37,413 bases of DNA, from the NCBI GenBank assembly GCA_009845545.1, contig VXZK01000082.1:1-37413 (forward strand). Direction: 5' to 3'. Within the stretch, counting starts at the first letter, position 1. Every line of letters starts with the position of its first letter. Under the pieces are notes generated by a model. It did no database searches. It had not been told where the DNA came from and saw only the letters and a list, made by a program, of their open reading frames with translations. Positions 1 through 7,870 of the stretch are shown piece after piece. Origin of the DNA: Candidatus Poribacteria bacterium (GTDB lineage: Bacteria > Poribacteria > WGA-4E > WGA-3G). A program made the translations under genes and the position numbers.

Positions 1-39
1 ATTGAGAGAACCCTTATAGATAGTGGTTTCTGAGGGCTT

Positions 40-870
40 TTGAGAAATCCCAGTGCTGTTAAAGTTGGACCGATCATCAATATCCCTGTCATTGTGGGCG
101 CAACAGGTGCCGATGTGACAAATACTGGGAATGATCCGAGAGATTTCCTGTTTCTGGTGGCGAATTCAAATGCGTTGCAAGCAAAAGTGATGGCAGGTTT
201 TGTGGTGAACGACCTCGGCAAGAAAACAGCAGCGATGATTTGGCAGAACGGGGACGTCTACTCTAAAGGTTTCGTTAACGCATTTGATGCGAATTTCCAA
301 GCACTTGGCGGGCGCATTGTTGCCAATCAAATCTACGAACAAGGCGATACAATGTTTGATGGACAACTTGGGATCATCAAAGAGGCGAGCCCTGATGTTC
401 TGCTTTTGGCAAGTTTTCCGCCAGAGAACCCTGTCATAGTGGAGCAGGCGCGGGAGATGGGGATTAAGTCCACCTTTATCGGCAGCGATGGTTGGGATGA
501 TGCGTTGATGTTAGAGATTTTAGAGGATAACTCGCCGCTCGAGAATTCCTATTATTGTAGTATCTCGGATGAACTTGCTGCAGATTTTATTGTTGCTTAT
601 GAAACAATGTTTAAAAATCAGGCTATTGGTATTGCGCCGTTGGGGTACGATGCGATGCGGTTATTGGCAATAGCGATTGAAAGTGTGCAATCAACAGACC
701 CTGTTAAGGTTCGGGATGCGGTCGCTGCTATCACGGACTACCAAGGGGCAACAGCTATTTCTGGCTTTGATGGGAACCGTCATCCTGTCAAACCTGCTGC
801 GGGGATCCGCGTGATGAAAATTGTTGATGGTCAACCGGAGCAGCACACTGTTGTGAAAGCAAATCAGTAA
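40..870 (+). CDS. ABC transporter substrate-binding protein, branched-chain amino acid type, 5'-truncated
   Basis: This is the C-terminal two thirds of a periplasmic binding protein of the Leu/Ile/Val (type 1 periplasmic-binding fold) family, which captures a small ligand for an ABC importer. The fold is recognisable from the lobe-1 stretch GPIINIPVIVGATGADVT, the KKTAAMIW / YSKGFVNAF segment, FDGQLGIIKEASPDVLLLAS, FIGSDGWDD, and the C-terminal GYDAMRLLAIAIES followed by the YQGATAISGFDGNRH strand. Family members are about 370-400 residues with a signal peptide. Only 276 are open here, and an in-frame TGA lies at 31-33, nine bases before the TTG at 40, so the signal peptide and first strands are missing. 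Either the gene was interrupted (pseudogene) or a frameshift or assembly error lies at the window edge. No permease or ATPase gene is visible downstream. The ligand is unknown. Confidence 0.75.
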   Translation: MRNPSAVKVGPIINIPVIVGATGADVTNTGNDPRDFLFLVANSNALQAKVMAGFVVNDLGKKTAAMIWQNGDVYSKGFVNAFDANFQALGGRIVANQIYEQGDTMFDGQLGIIKEASPDVLLLASFPPENPVIVEQAREMGIKSTFIGSDGWDDALMLEILEDNSPLENSYYCSISDELAADFIVAYETMFKNQAIGIAPLGYDAMRLLAIAIESVQSTDPVKVRDAVAAITDYQGATAISGFDGNRHPVKPAAGIRVMKIVDGQPEQHTVVKANQ

Positions 871-937
871 GTTGCAGCGGTATTTAGTTTTAGATAAATT
901 ATTGGATTTCATAGATGTTTGATTTTCCCTTTTAGTT

Positions 938-1007
938 CCGGTAGGGTTAGGAAGCTGTGAAGAAATCCGCAGAAATTCCTAAGCAATACGCAGAAACACC
1001 CTACCGG
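938..1007. repeat. Short inverted-repeat element (10-bp ends)
   Basis: CCGGTAGGGT at 938-947 is the exact reverse complement of ACCCTACCGG at 998-1007, bounding about 70 bp of AT-rich sequence. The right arm supplies the TAG that ends the M16 peptidase remnant read from the other strand, so the element probably marks the breakpoint where that gene lost its end. It may be a small non-autonomous element. Confidence 0.45.
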
Positions 1008-1260
1008 GCTTGGGGATTAGCGCCTGCTTGTGGCGTGAGAAGTAACGTCATCCGACGGTCTTCAGTGAGGTATCGGTTGACGACGTTGGCGACATCCGCC
1101 GCTGCAACATCGGCGAATGCACTCGCAAGCTGCGGCAACTTATCGCCGTGTTGGTATTCCCGCATACCCCACTGTACACCAATGTTACCAAGTACCATAG
1201 TTTCTGACACGCCCACGGGCTAAATCTTCAAAATCTTGAACGAAAATCGTTAAACAAATG
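1001..1260 (-). pseudogene. C-terminal remnant of an M16 (pitrilysin/insulinase-type) metallopeptidase
   Basis: On the minus strand the stretch GNIGVQWGMREYQHGD, then FADVAAADVANVVNRYL and RRMTLLLTPQ, has the pattern of the last helices and strand of an M16 peptidase C-terminal domain ("...v.a.dv..va.kYL....r....l.P"). The open frame starts at 1216. Just upstream, in another frame, the sequence reads VQDFEDLARGRV, which is the helix expected immediately before it, so a single frameshift falls near 1210-1220. No zinc-binding HxxEH half is present in the window. This is a decayed fragment and not a functional protein. Confidence 0.55.
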
Positions 1261-1317
1261 AAATACCACTTTTTTGTGTCCATAAGTCCGATATTTGCTC
1301 AGTTTGCGTAAGTCCTG

Positions 1318-2076
1318 TTAAAAATAGGTCTCTAACTTCGCACGCGCGTTCAAGACCCCTTCAACAATCGGTTGCGGTGTCTCCGCCTGCAACCCTAAAT
1401 AGATAAGCATAATCTCCTCAGTGTAACCGACGCGGTCTATCTCCTGACAAATGGCAGGAAAATCCATCTCCGGTGCCCAGAACGGTTCGCTGCCTGTCTG
1501 TGAATCAACACCGCAGTTGAAATAGACACTAACCAGCCGTTCTGACAAGGTTCGCAAGGCAATAACCGGATCGTCTCCAGCGCGATAGAAATGATACGGG
1601 CTGTAGTAAAAACCAAGGTTTTCGGAAGGGATCGCGTTGAGGATCTGCTGCGTGCGTTCAAGGTTGTAGGCGAGACTTCCCTCATGCGCATAGAGCACAA
1701 GGGTTAGATTCCGAGTCTGTGCTTCTTCGGTGACCGTCTTGAGATGCTCAATAATCGTGTCAATCTCGCGAGCAGTGGCGGTTTCATTGCCACCACTCGC
1801 GATGCTAACGATTGGAACGGAAAGCTTTTGGGCAGTGTTGAGAATTGAGATTAACGCTTCAAGTCCATCTGGCGCGTCAACCCGTACTGTGCTCAGCATG
1901 GATTTGAAATTGAGTCCAGTATCTTCTCGAAGTGCGTCAATAGTTTCGGCTGCCACATCCGAAAAATGGGGTTGCGCGAGTTCAATAGCGGACACACCGC
2001 CTTCAGATAACTCACCGACAAACGCCGTCAAATCAAAAGCGGAAAATGGAAGGGTGCTTGCACAATAGTTTCTCAT
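1318..2076 (-). CDS. Sugar phosphate isomerase/epimerase-like TIM-barrel protein
   Basis: A 252-residue protein of the xylose-isomerase-like TIM-barrel superfamily (AP endonuclease family 2 fold), which in most bacteria isomerises or epimerises sugars or sugar derivatives in a divalent-metal site. Visible barrel elements are the N-terminal strand-helix MRNYCASTLPFSAFDLTAFV, GGVSAIELAQPHF, PIVSIASGGNET, TLVLYAHEGSLAYN (candidate metal ligands His/Glu), LGFYYSPYHFYRAGD, and the late strand LVSVYFNCGVD. It is somewhat short and its central ligands diverge from the usual E-H-D-E set, so the substrate cannot be named. ATG at 2076 is used; a weak AGGAG lies about 14 nt upstream. It points the same way as the isomerase at 2239-3015 but about 160 bp of repeat-bearing DNA separates them. 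Confidence 0.75.
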   Translation of the reverse strand: MRNYCASTLPFSAFDLTAFVGELSEGGVSAIELAQPHFSDVAAETIDALREDTGLNFKSMLSTVRVDAPDGLEALISILNTAQKLSVPIVSIASGGNETATAREIDTIIEHLKTVTEEAQTRNLTLVLYAHEGSLAYNLERTQQILNAIPSENLGFYYSPYHFYRAGDDPVIALRTLSERLVSVYFNCGVDSQTGSEPFWAPEMDFPAICQEIDRVGYTEEIMLIYLGLQAETPQPIVEGVLNARAKLETYF

Positions 2077-2199
2077 TTTTTAATTTATGGCTCCTGGATT
2101 GCCTCTATAGGTATGTCATCCCTACGGGGTTCAAAAGGAAACGCCTGAGGATGGTTATCAGTCATTAGTTAAGAGCTTTTCGTTAAGCAAATCCCTCCT

Positions 2200-2240
2200 G
2201 TAACTGACAACTGATAACTGGCAACTGATAACTGACAACT
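2200..2240. repeat. Tandem 10-mer-like repeat (AACTGATAACTGACAACT)
   Basis: Four to five imperfect copies of a roughly 10-bp unit (variants CAACTGATAA, CTGGCAACTG, AACTGACAACT) run directly up to, and into, the stop codon of the 2239-3015 gene. This is a low-complexity tandem array; no promoter or terminator structure is seen in it. Confidence 0.7.
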
Positions 2241-3015
2241 ATTTACCCATTTCCTTGAGTGCAGTTAGACAACGTTCAACAGACTCAATCGGCGGGTAGG
2301 CATCGCTTTCATATTCAACGATATACCATTCCGTCCCACCGGTTGTTTCGCAGATACGGAAGATCTCATCCCACGGCACGCTGTCCTCACCGATAATCGG
2401 ACGGAAACCGGCGTGTCTGTCTGTCTCACCTATTGATTCGTCATACGGCTTGAGATGGACTGTGCCGGCGCGGCCCGGGTATCTCTCCAGAATGCCGACG
2501 AGATCGGCACCACCAGAGAGCGCGTTGCCCATATCCAGCTGCATCACAACGCCTTCGTTGGTATTTCCGAAGAAGGTATCCCACGGCTGTTCACCATCCA
2601 GTGGCGTAAATTCGACGTGATGATTATGATACCCCGTCACCATATCGTGCGCGGCGAGTGTATCAGCGATCCCATTGAAGACATCCGCCAACTTCAACCA
2701 ATCTGCACGCGACTGACGCAGTTCACCCGGTATACCCGGGACGATGACATAACGGTTTTCCAGAACCTTATTGAACTCAATCGTTTCGGCGAGGGTGTCT
2801 TCTTGGACGAGGTTGAACGGTGTATGCCAGCCACAGCAGACCAAGCCGAACTCGTCGAGATAACCTTTCAACTCTTGCGCGGGATGCTGGGGTGGACCGG
2901 CGAATTCAACGCCTTCGTAACCCATCTCTGCGACCGCTTTTATCGTGCCGCGGGCATCCTCCGCCAACTCATTTCGGACAGAAAACAGTTCTAAACCAAT
3001 CGGTACTCTTGCCAT
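2239..3015 (-). CDS. Sugar phosphate isomerase/epimerase (xylose isomerase-like TIM barrel)
   Basis: A 258-residue cytoplasmic metal-dependent isomerase/epimerase-like protein. It starts with the classic first strand PIGLELFSVRNEL and continues GYEGVEFAGP, GLVCCGWHTPF, VIVPGIP, TGYHNHHVEF (metal-site His/Glu region), VVMQLDMGNAL (Asp ligand region), AGTVHLKPYD (His), and WYIVEYESD (C-terminal Glu). All the positions that normally hold the E-H-D-E type ligands are therefore represented. The frame extends upstream to 3096, but the ATG at 3015 is chosen because AAAGGAAA lies just before it and the protein then begins at the conserved strand. The exact sugar substrate is not evident. Paralogues lie at 1318-2076 and 5147-5950. 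Confidence 0.87.
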   Translation of the reverse strand: MARVPIGLELFSVRNELAEDARGTIKAVAEMGYEGVEFAGPPQHPAQELKGYLDEFGLVCCGWHTPFNLVQEDTLAETIEFNKVLENRYVIVPGIPGELRQSRADWLKLADVFNGIADTLAAHDMVTGYHNHHVEFTPLDGEQPWDTFFGNTNEGVVMQLDMGNALSGGADLVGILERYPGRAGTVHLKPYDESIGETDRHAGFRPIIGEDSVPWDEIFRICETTGGTEWYIVEYESDAYPPIESVERCLTALKEMGK

Positions 3016-3080
3016 TATTTTCCTTTCATGTTCATTTGTAGGAGCGTAGTGCGTTCCGCTAATAAAATTTGTTAACTGAT

Positions 3081-3107
3081 AAAAAAGGCAGGACAACTCT
3101 CGCCTGC
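3081..3107 (-). terminator. Rho-independent terminator
   Basis: Read on the minus strand, GCAGG pairs with CCTGC (3103-3107 and 3088-3092) and is followed by C and six T (3081-3086). It lies downstream of the glycosidase-like gene at 3411-4835 and upstream of the isomerase start, so it would separate the two transcripts. Confidence 0.5.
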
Positions 3108-3136
3108 TATTTGTAACCTGAGTTCAACATAAGCCC

Positions 3137-3368
3137 GTAGGTTGGGTTGAACGGAACCTTATCAAAAACTGCATAGACAAGATAACCTTTAAGTCTATCA
3201 AGAAAACTGAAATTACCAAAATACGAGTGAAACCCAACACACCGTTATACCGATAGCACTTAGGACGTTGGGTTTCGGTATCTCTATCTACACGAATAAT
3301 CCATTGAAGATCGACATTTTCTCTATTAACCACGGATTTTTGGCTTTTTACCCCTCAACCCAACCTAC
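3137..3368. mobile_element. MITE-like element with 14-bp terminal inverted repeats
   Basis: GTAGGTTGGGTTGA (3137-3150) and its exact reverse complement TCAACCCAACCTAC (3355-3368) bound 232 bp with no credible gene; the 69-codon minus-strand frame inside looks random. A second, inner inverted repeat, GAAACCCAAC (3229-3238) and GTTGGGTTTC (3267-3276), can form a hairpin. The ends resemble CCCAACCTAC repeats that are widespread in several bacterial phyla. Together with the terminator this accounts for the gene-free stretch 3016-3410. Confidence 0.65.
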
Positions 3369-3410
3369 AAGCGCATCCATCTTCTTATTATCGAACTCAT
3401 GTATTTGTAC

Positions 3411-4835
3411 CTATCGTGCAGTGTAATTAGGTGCGAGTGGACATGTTCGGTGAAGCGATAACAGTGCCACTCGTGCCAAACCATGAATTAGGAACGCTGC
3501 GCCCATCTGTGATTCATACCAATCTATCCCCGATGCACCGTAGGGCAGCGTTTCCGGGAAATAGACTTCCAACACTGTCTCCGCAAGCGCAATGCCGCCT
3601 TCCAACCACACTGATTCACCCGTGATGTCGTAGAGATCCGCAAACAACGCAAGCGTAAGACCCGCATCCGATGCCGGAATCTTGAACGCTTCCGTCTGAA
3701 CGCGATTCACTGGAAACTTCTCATCGAGATAGGTGTTACCAACCGCGCGGGCGTAGTCCATCAACCTCTCATTCTGCGTCAACCGCCATCCACCGAGGCA
3801 TAGCACCCCCGTACTGCACGAAGTTCCAGCACCGTAGACACTGCCCCATGCGGACATACGTTCAACAATCCGATCCGTCTCACACTCGCATAAACTGATA
3901 AATTCACGCGTTTCGAGGTTATGCGGTGCCGCGAGAAATCCGTCAATGTAAACCGAGACGTATTGCCGCATCTGATCTGCCAATTCGGGTAGCAGTGATG
4001 CTATCAACGTTGCAGATTCAAGCAGACTGATCCCCAATGAGAACGTTTGCGTCGGGGCGTTCATCTCAAAAAATCGTTCTGCTTCTTTGGGTGAACGACT
4101 TTCGATACGCAAAAGTCCACGAGCATCCCGTTTTTCCCACCAGTAATCGGTATAATTCCGAATCTGCTGATGGATTTCAGGGCGTTGCTCTTGTGTATAT
4201 GCGAATGCTAAATCGAAGATGTAAAAGCCTGAATGCCGTGGGAAATCACAGGCGCGACCCCCGCGAACGAGGTGTGCTTTTGTGTCGATATTCGCATGAC
4301 GGATGTATTCAAGTCCGTCGCCCTCTGTCCAGTGATAATCCAGCCCATCAGCGAAACTCTGCACACATGCCGGATTAAACGTGTGTAGTTTTTGCCAGAG
4401 CCACAGCGGAACCTGACGCAGGTGATCGTGAATGGCAGCACCACCCGCCGGATTCCGCGAACATCCGACCCGTTCCTCAATCAGCTGCCAAAACGAATGT
4501 TCACCCCAAGGGAACAGCCCCGTCGCCGTCCGCGTGCAATGCTGGGCAAAGTGTTCCAAGTAGCGATCCACTGCTTCAGTGTATGCCGGTTTCGATTCGG
4601 TTTCAGCAAGGGCGTTCATCGTGGCGAGCAACGGCTCATCGTGAATAAGATTACAACCGAGGTGCGCGCGATCACCGTCTCTTTGCCCCGGAATCTTAGG
4701 CGGTTTCTCTGTTAGCATCTCACCCGTTTTCGGATGTAGAATAGATGGGAACAGCCCTTTGTATGACTTACTGCTTTCGATCATTAGATCAATAGCGTTG
4801 CATATTTTAGTGATAATCAATGCCGCGTTTACCAC
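3411..4835 (-). CDS. Alpha/alpha-barrel (six-hairpin glycosidase-like) protein
   Basis: A 474-residue protein made mainly of paired helices with aromatic, acidic loops such as FPWGEHSFWQL, DYHWTEGDGLEYIRHANID, YTDYWWEKRDARGLLRIES and SGIDWYESQMGAAFLIHGLARV. This is the look of six-hairpin (alpha/alpha)6 glycosidases and related lyases acting on plant or algal polysaccharides; I do not recognise the exact family. No signal peptide is evident. The frame extends to 4883, but GTG at 4835 is preferred because GGAGGT (4843-4848) lies seven bases upstream; the ATG at 4883 has no such site. It lies among sugar isomerase genes, which fits a role in carbohydrate breakdown. Function is inferred from fold appearance only. 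Confidence 0.6.
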   Translation of the reverse strand: MVNAALIITKICNAIDLMIESSKSYKGLFPSILHPKTGEMLTEKPPKIPGQRDGDRAHLGCNLIHDEPLLATMNALAETESKPAYTEAVDRYLEHFAQHCTRTATGLFPWGEHSFWQLIEERVGCSRNPAGGAAIHDHLRQVPLWLWQKLHTFNPACVQSFADGLDYHWTEGDGLEYIRHANIDTKAHLVRGGRACDFPRHSGFYIFDLAFAYTQEQRPEIHQQIRNYTDYWWEKRDARGLLRIESRSPKEAERFFEMNAPTQTFSLGISLLESATLIASLLPELADQMRQYVSVYIDGFLAAPHNLETREFISLCECETDRIVERMSAWGSVYGAGTSCSTGVLCLGGWRLTQNERLMDYARAVGNTYLDEKFPVNRVQTEAFKIPASDAGLTLALFADLYDITGESVWLEGGIALAETVLEVYFPETLPYGASGIDWYESQMGAAFLIHGLARVALLSLHRTCPLAPNYTAR

Positions 4836-5016
4836 GAATCGCACCTCCACGCCCGTTGAATAAAAGTATCCTATCATAAACAAATTAAAAGGTCAAGTAT
4901 GATGGAGTAGTTTTCAGGCTGCCTTACAGTGAGAGTCGTCAGGATCAGGCTTCACGGAATTTTGGAATTAGAGATGTGTCTTCTACTGCTACGAAGCATA
5001 TTTTTAAGCAATTTGC

Positions 5017-5045
5017 TTGCCACCTCGTCTTTTCTGTTGTATAAT
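5017..5045 (+). promoter_or_regulatory. Sigma-70-type promoter for the 5147 isomerase gene
   Basis: TTGCCA (5017-5022), a 17-bp spacer and a perfect TATAAT (5040-5045) lie about 100 bp before the ATG at 5147. This is the best promoter match in the 4836-5146 gap, which otherwise holds no gene. Confidence 0.6.
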
Positions 5046-5146
5046 CGCTATATAGTTCAGAGTTTACGCGACTTGGGCGGTAGCGTCTAAAAAGTGATGA
5101 TAGGGGAAACAGGATTTAGACAATTTTTGCGCATTAGGAGAGATTT

Positions 5147-5950
5147 ATGCACGTTGGACTCATGGAAGGCACAATTCGCCGAAAAACACTCACCGAGAAT
5201 CTTGATGCCGTTGTGGAACAGGGTGTCCATCATCTACAGTATCATGTGCCTGCATCGGGACCGTCGGTCGCCGAGATTCGCGAAGAGATGGACGCTCGAC
5301 AGATTACAATTTCCGCACTTTCAGGCACTTATAACATGATTGATCCAGATGTTGAGAAACGCCACGCCGGGCTGCGGATGTTGCGTTCTGTCGCAGAGAA
5401 ATGCGCGCCGATGGGGACATCGGTCATTACGCTCTGCACCGGTTCCCGCGACCCGCAGAGTATGTGGCGTGCGCATCCTGATAACAACACGCCAGAAGCA
5501 TGGCGCGATCTCGTTGAATCTATGCAACAGGCGTTAGCAGTAGCGGAGGAATACGACGTAGTGCTTGCGCTTGAACCTGAAGTGGCAAACGTGATTGACT
5601 CTGCACAAAAAGCGCGTCGCCTGCTCGATGAGATGCAATCCCCTTACTTGAAGGTGTGTATGGACGGCGCGAATATCTTCCACAAAGGTGAGCTGCCAAA
5701 GATGCGTAAAATCCTCGATGAGGCGTTCGCACTCCTCGGCGACGACATTGCACTTGCACACGCCAAAGATTTGGACAGAGACGGTCAGGCGGGACACCTC
5801 GCCGCGGGGACAGGGCTGCTCGACTACGACCAATATCTCGGTTTGCTAAAGGAGAGCGGTTATGATGGCGCAGTCGTGCTGCATGGACTGTCGGAAGCGC
5901 AAGTGCCTTTTTGTACGAACTTCCTGCGTGAGAAAATCGCTGCGCTATAG
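5147..5950 (+). CDS. Hydroxypyruvate isomerase-like / sugar phosphate isomerase TIM-barrel protein
   Basis: A 267-residue xylose-isomerase-like TIM-barrel protein. Recognisable parts are the N-terminal MHVGLMEGTI strand, the strand-helix VHHLQYHV, the TLCTGSRDPQSMWRAHPDN loop (typical of sugar-phosphate isomerase/epimerases that bind at the fourth strand), VVLALEPEVANV with the conserved Glu, YLKVCMDGANIFH with the Asp, LAHAKDLD with the His, and a terminal strand GAVVLHGLS where the last ligand is normally Glu but His is seen. AGGAGA sits five bases before the ATG. It is monocistronic by context, with a TTGCCA-17-TATAAT promoter upstream. The substrate is unknown; an erythrose- or tagaturonate-type acid sugar would fit the nearby mannonate dehydratase, but this is only inference. 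Confidence 0.85.
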   Translation: MHVGLMEGTIRRKTLTENLDAVVEQGVHHLQYHVPASGPSVAEIREEMDARQITISALSGTYNMIDPDVEKRHAGLRMLRSVAEKCAPMGTSVITLCTGSRDPQSMWRAHPDNNTPEAWRDLVESMQQALAVAEEYDVVLALEPEVANVIDSAQKARRLLDEMQSPYLKVCMDGANIFHKGELPKMRKILDEAFALLGDDIALAHAKDLDRDGQAGHLAAGTGLLDYDQYLGLLKESGYDGAVVLHGLSEAQVPFCTNFLREKIAAL

Positions 5951-5972
5951 AAGTGTATACGGAGAACCCGTT

Positions 5973-5988
5973 GGCGCGTGCCTACTAC
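5973..5988. repeat. REP-like half-site, copy of the 34812-35002 repeat arm
   Basis: GGCGCGTGCCTACTAC matches the end of the REP-like array at 34812-35002 over 16 bases, just after the 5147-5950 gene. Its reverse complement begins with the GTAG tetranucleotide typical of REP sequences. Only one arm is present. Confidence 0.55.
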
Positions 5989-6048
5989 TAACCCGAGTTG
6001 CTACTAACAAGTTTTGAAGGTTCAAGGAGATTTTTCACACATTTTCCT

Positions 6049-6121
6049 CACCCCGTAGGGGTGCTATGTCTATAGAAAACGGCGTATTTAAGCGACTGCA
6101 CCCCGTAGGGGTGCTATGTCT
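6049..6121. repeat. Two direct copies of a 23-bp palindrome-containing repeat, 50 bp apart
   Basis: The same 23 bases occur at 6049-6071 and 6099-6121. Each begins with the palindrome CACCCCGTAGGGGTG and continues CTATGTCT. The longer segment GTGCTATGTCTATAG (6061-6075) recurs reverse-complemented at 19283-19297. The repeats lie downstream of the convergent genes at 5147-5950 and 6159-7799 and could act as a bidirectional hairpin, but no clear T-tract follows. Confidence 0.75.
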
Positions 6122-6158
6122 GTCTATGCATAGGTGGTAACTTGCGTTACCATCAATT

Positions 6159-7799
6159 TTAAACTGTGCCGGACATCCGTTCTGCTAACCGAGCAAGTGC
6201 AGGCGATGTATCCAATTTTTCGAGCTCTGCCTCAATCAGTGTGAAGTGTTGCGTCTCAGCGAGTGCAGTTTTGATGGCAGCTTCAAACTCACCTTCCGTT
6301 CGGACATGGATGCCGCGACCTGCACTAAAGAGTGCGGGGATGCTGCTATAGTTCCAACACCCGATATCGTTAAACGGACCTTCAAGAAGATGCCGTTCCG
6401 TGCCATAGCCGTGGTTGTTTAGAAGCAGGATAATCGGATTAAGACCGTAACGCAGGGTTGTTGAAAGTTCGGTGCCAGTCATCTGGAAAGCACCATCGCC
6501 GACAATAACAAGCGGACGTGTATTCGGCATGCTGAGTTGCGCACCAATCGATGCCGGTACCGCAAATCCCATTGAGGTATAGTAGGCAGGACTGATAAAA
6601 TCCGTGTTTTGAGACATCCGCAATTCTACAGCACCGAAGAGGCTATCGCCAACATCCGCAATAACGACCAACCCCTCGCTAATAAATTCGTTGAGGTGTC
6701 GGAACAGACGGCGAACTGTTAGAGGTGCGTCAGGCTCGACAACAAACGGCTTTGAATCTCGGTGTGCCCATTCCAAATTCGGCTTCCGCCGCTTTCGGAG
6801 TTTCGGCGAATGGATGCCGTCAATAAAATCATCAAACATCACCTCTTCATAAGAATGATAGCGAACTGTGATTTTTTCCGACGTGGCATAGATCGAGCGC
6901 GCCCGGTCCAGGTTGGCAGTGTAAATCCCAAGATTCACGTCTGTCATGAACGCACCGAGGATAATAACACAATCCGAGTCTTCAACAAATTGTCTAACTT
7001 CTTCCTGTCCCATCGCACCTTCATAGATACCCAAGTAAAGCGGATGTGATTCCGGCATCACCGATTTTCCGAGAAGCGTTGCCACTACAGGAATACGTTT
7101 ATCTTCTACAAAGCGGATCAATTTGTTTTGATAGCCGAATCTGTGTACCTCTACGCCCGCGAGCACCACCGGTTTTTTAGTCTGATTAATGAAATCAATG
7201 GCATCTGCAACAGCGGCATCCAATGTGTCTGGGTCACTGAGATGTCCACCCGTTGAGGGACGTTGGTAGAGCGTGCCTCGGACATCCACCATATCGCGCG
7301 GGAGTTCCAAGTAGCCAGGGCGTTTATAGCGATACACCGCATCAAGTACCCGATCAATTTCGTTGAAAGCCGTAAAGGGTTCATCCAGCAGGGCAGTCGC
7401 GACGGTAATCTCGTCATAGATATGTTGTTGTGTATGGAAATCCCTGACTTTATGGTGTAGGAGCGCATCTTTCCCGCGTTCTCTAATACCCGGTGCACCG
7501 CTGATGACGACGACAGGAGACTTTTCAGCGTAAGCACCCGCAACAGCATTCACTGTTGATAATCCACCGACACAATAGGTGACACAGACGGCGCCCATGC
7601 CTTTTGTGCGTGCATAAGCATCGGCGGCATATCCTGCTGCGTCCTCACGGGTCATACCGATATGCCGAATTGAACTTTTCTCTATAAGGTCATAGAACCG
7701 CAGCACATAGTCGCCGGGGATACCGAAAATGTGTTCAATATCGTAACTTTCGAGTTTTCTGATTAAGTATTCGCCGATGGTTGGGGGTCTGTTAAACAT
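6159..7799 (-). CDS. Thiamine diphosphate-dependent decarboxylase, pyruvate/indolepyruvate decarboxylase type
   Basis: A full-length (546 aa) ThDP enzyme with the three-domain order of 2-keto-acid decarboxylases. The N-terminal PYR domain carries the catalytic Glu in MTREDAAGYAADAYAR and the His-His pair in DALLHHKVRDFH, a hallmark of pyruvate/indolepyruvate/phenylpyruvate decarboxylases. The central domain has PVVLAGVEVHRFG. The C-terminal PP domain has the ThDP/Mg motif GDGAFQMTGTELSTTLRYG...NN and the conserved loop NNHGYGTERHLLEGPFNDI. It is expected to decarboxylate a 2-keto acid to an aldehyde in the cytoplasm. The exact substrate cannot be read from sequence. ATG at 7799 follows GAGGTGACCTC. 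A degenerate copy of its promoter and first codons lies at 8719-8815 beyond the Rpn nuclease gene, which shows past rearrangement. Confidence 0.88.
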   Translation of the reverse strand: MFNRPPTIGEYLIRKLESYDIEHIFGIPGDYVLRFYDLIEKSSIRHIGMTREDAAGYAADAYARTKGMGAVCVTYCVGGLSTVNAVAGAYAEKSPVVVISGAPGIRERGKDALLHHKVRDFHTQQHIYDEITVATALLDEPFTAFNEIDRVLDAVYRYKRPGYLELPRDMVDVRGTLYQRPSTGGHLSDPDTLDAAVADAIDFINQTKKPVVLAGVEVHRFGYQNKLIRFVEDKRIPVVATLLGKSVMPESHPLYLGIYEGAMGQEEVRQFVEDSDCVIILGAFMTDVNLGIYTANLDRARSIYATSEKITVRYHSYEEVMFDDFIDGIHSPKLRKRRKPNLEWAHRDSKPFVVEPDAPLTVRRLFRHLNEFISEGLVVIADVGDSLFGAVELRMSQNTDFISPAYYTSMGFAVPASIGAQLSMPNTRPLVIVGDGAFQMTGTELSTTLRYGLNPIILLLNNHGYGTERHLLEGPFNDIGCWNYSSIPALFSAGRGIHVRTEGEFEAAIKTALAETQHFTLIEAELEKLDTSPALARLAERMSGTV

Positions 7800-7870
7800 G
7801 AGGTCACCTCGTTGTGTATATTTTTTTTAGCACTTTATGGGACTGCCCCGTTATTAACACGTCTCGGCGT

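Noticed and set aside
957..1223. 88-codon plus-strand reading frame
   Set aside because: It lies antisense to the M16 remnant, has biased composition (Ser/Ala/Thr runs) typical of a shadow frame, and no Shine-Dalgarno.
2455..2994. 179-codon plus-strand reading frame
   Set aside because: It is antisense to the isomerase gene at 2239-3015, which has conserved barrel motifs.
3124..3333. 69-codon minus-strand frame in the MITE-like element
   Set aside because: Composition looks random and it lies across the element's inverted repeats; no start signal.
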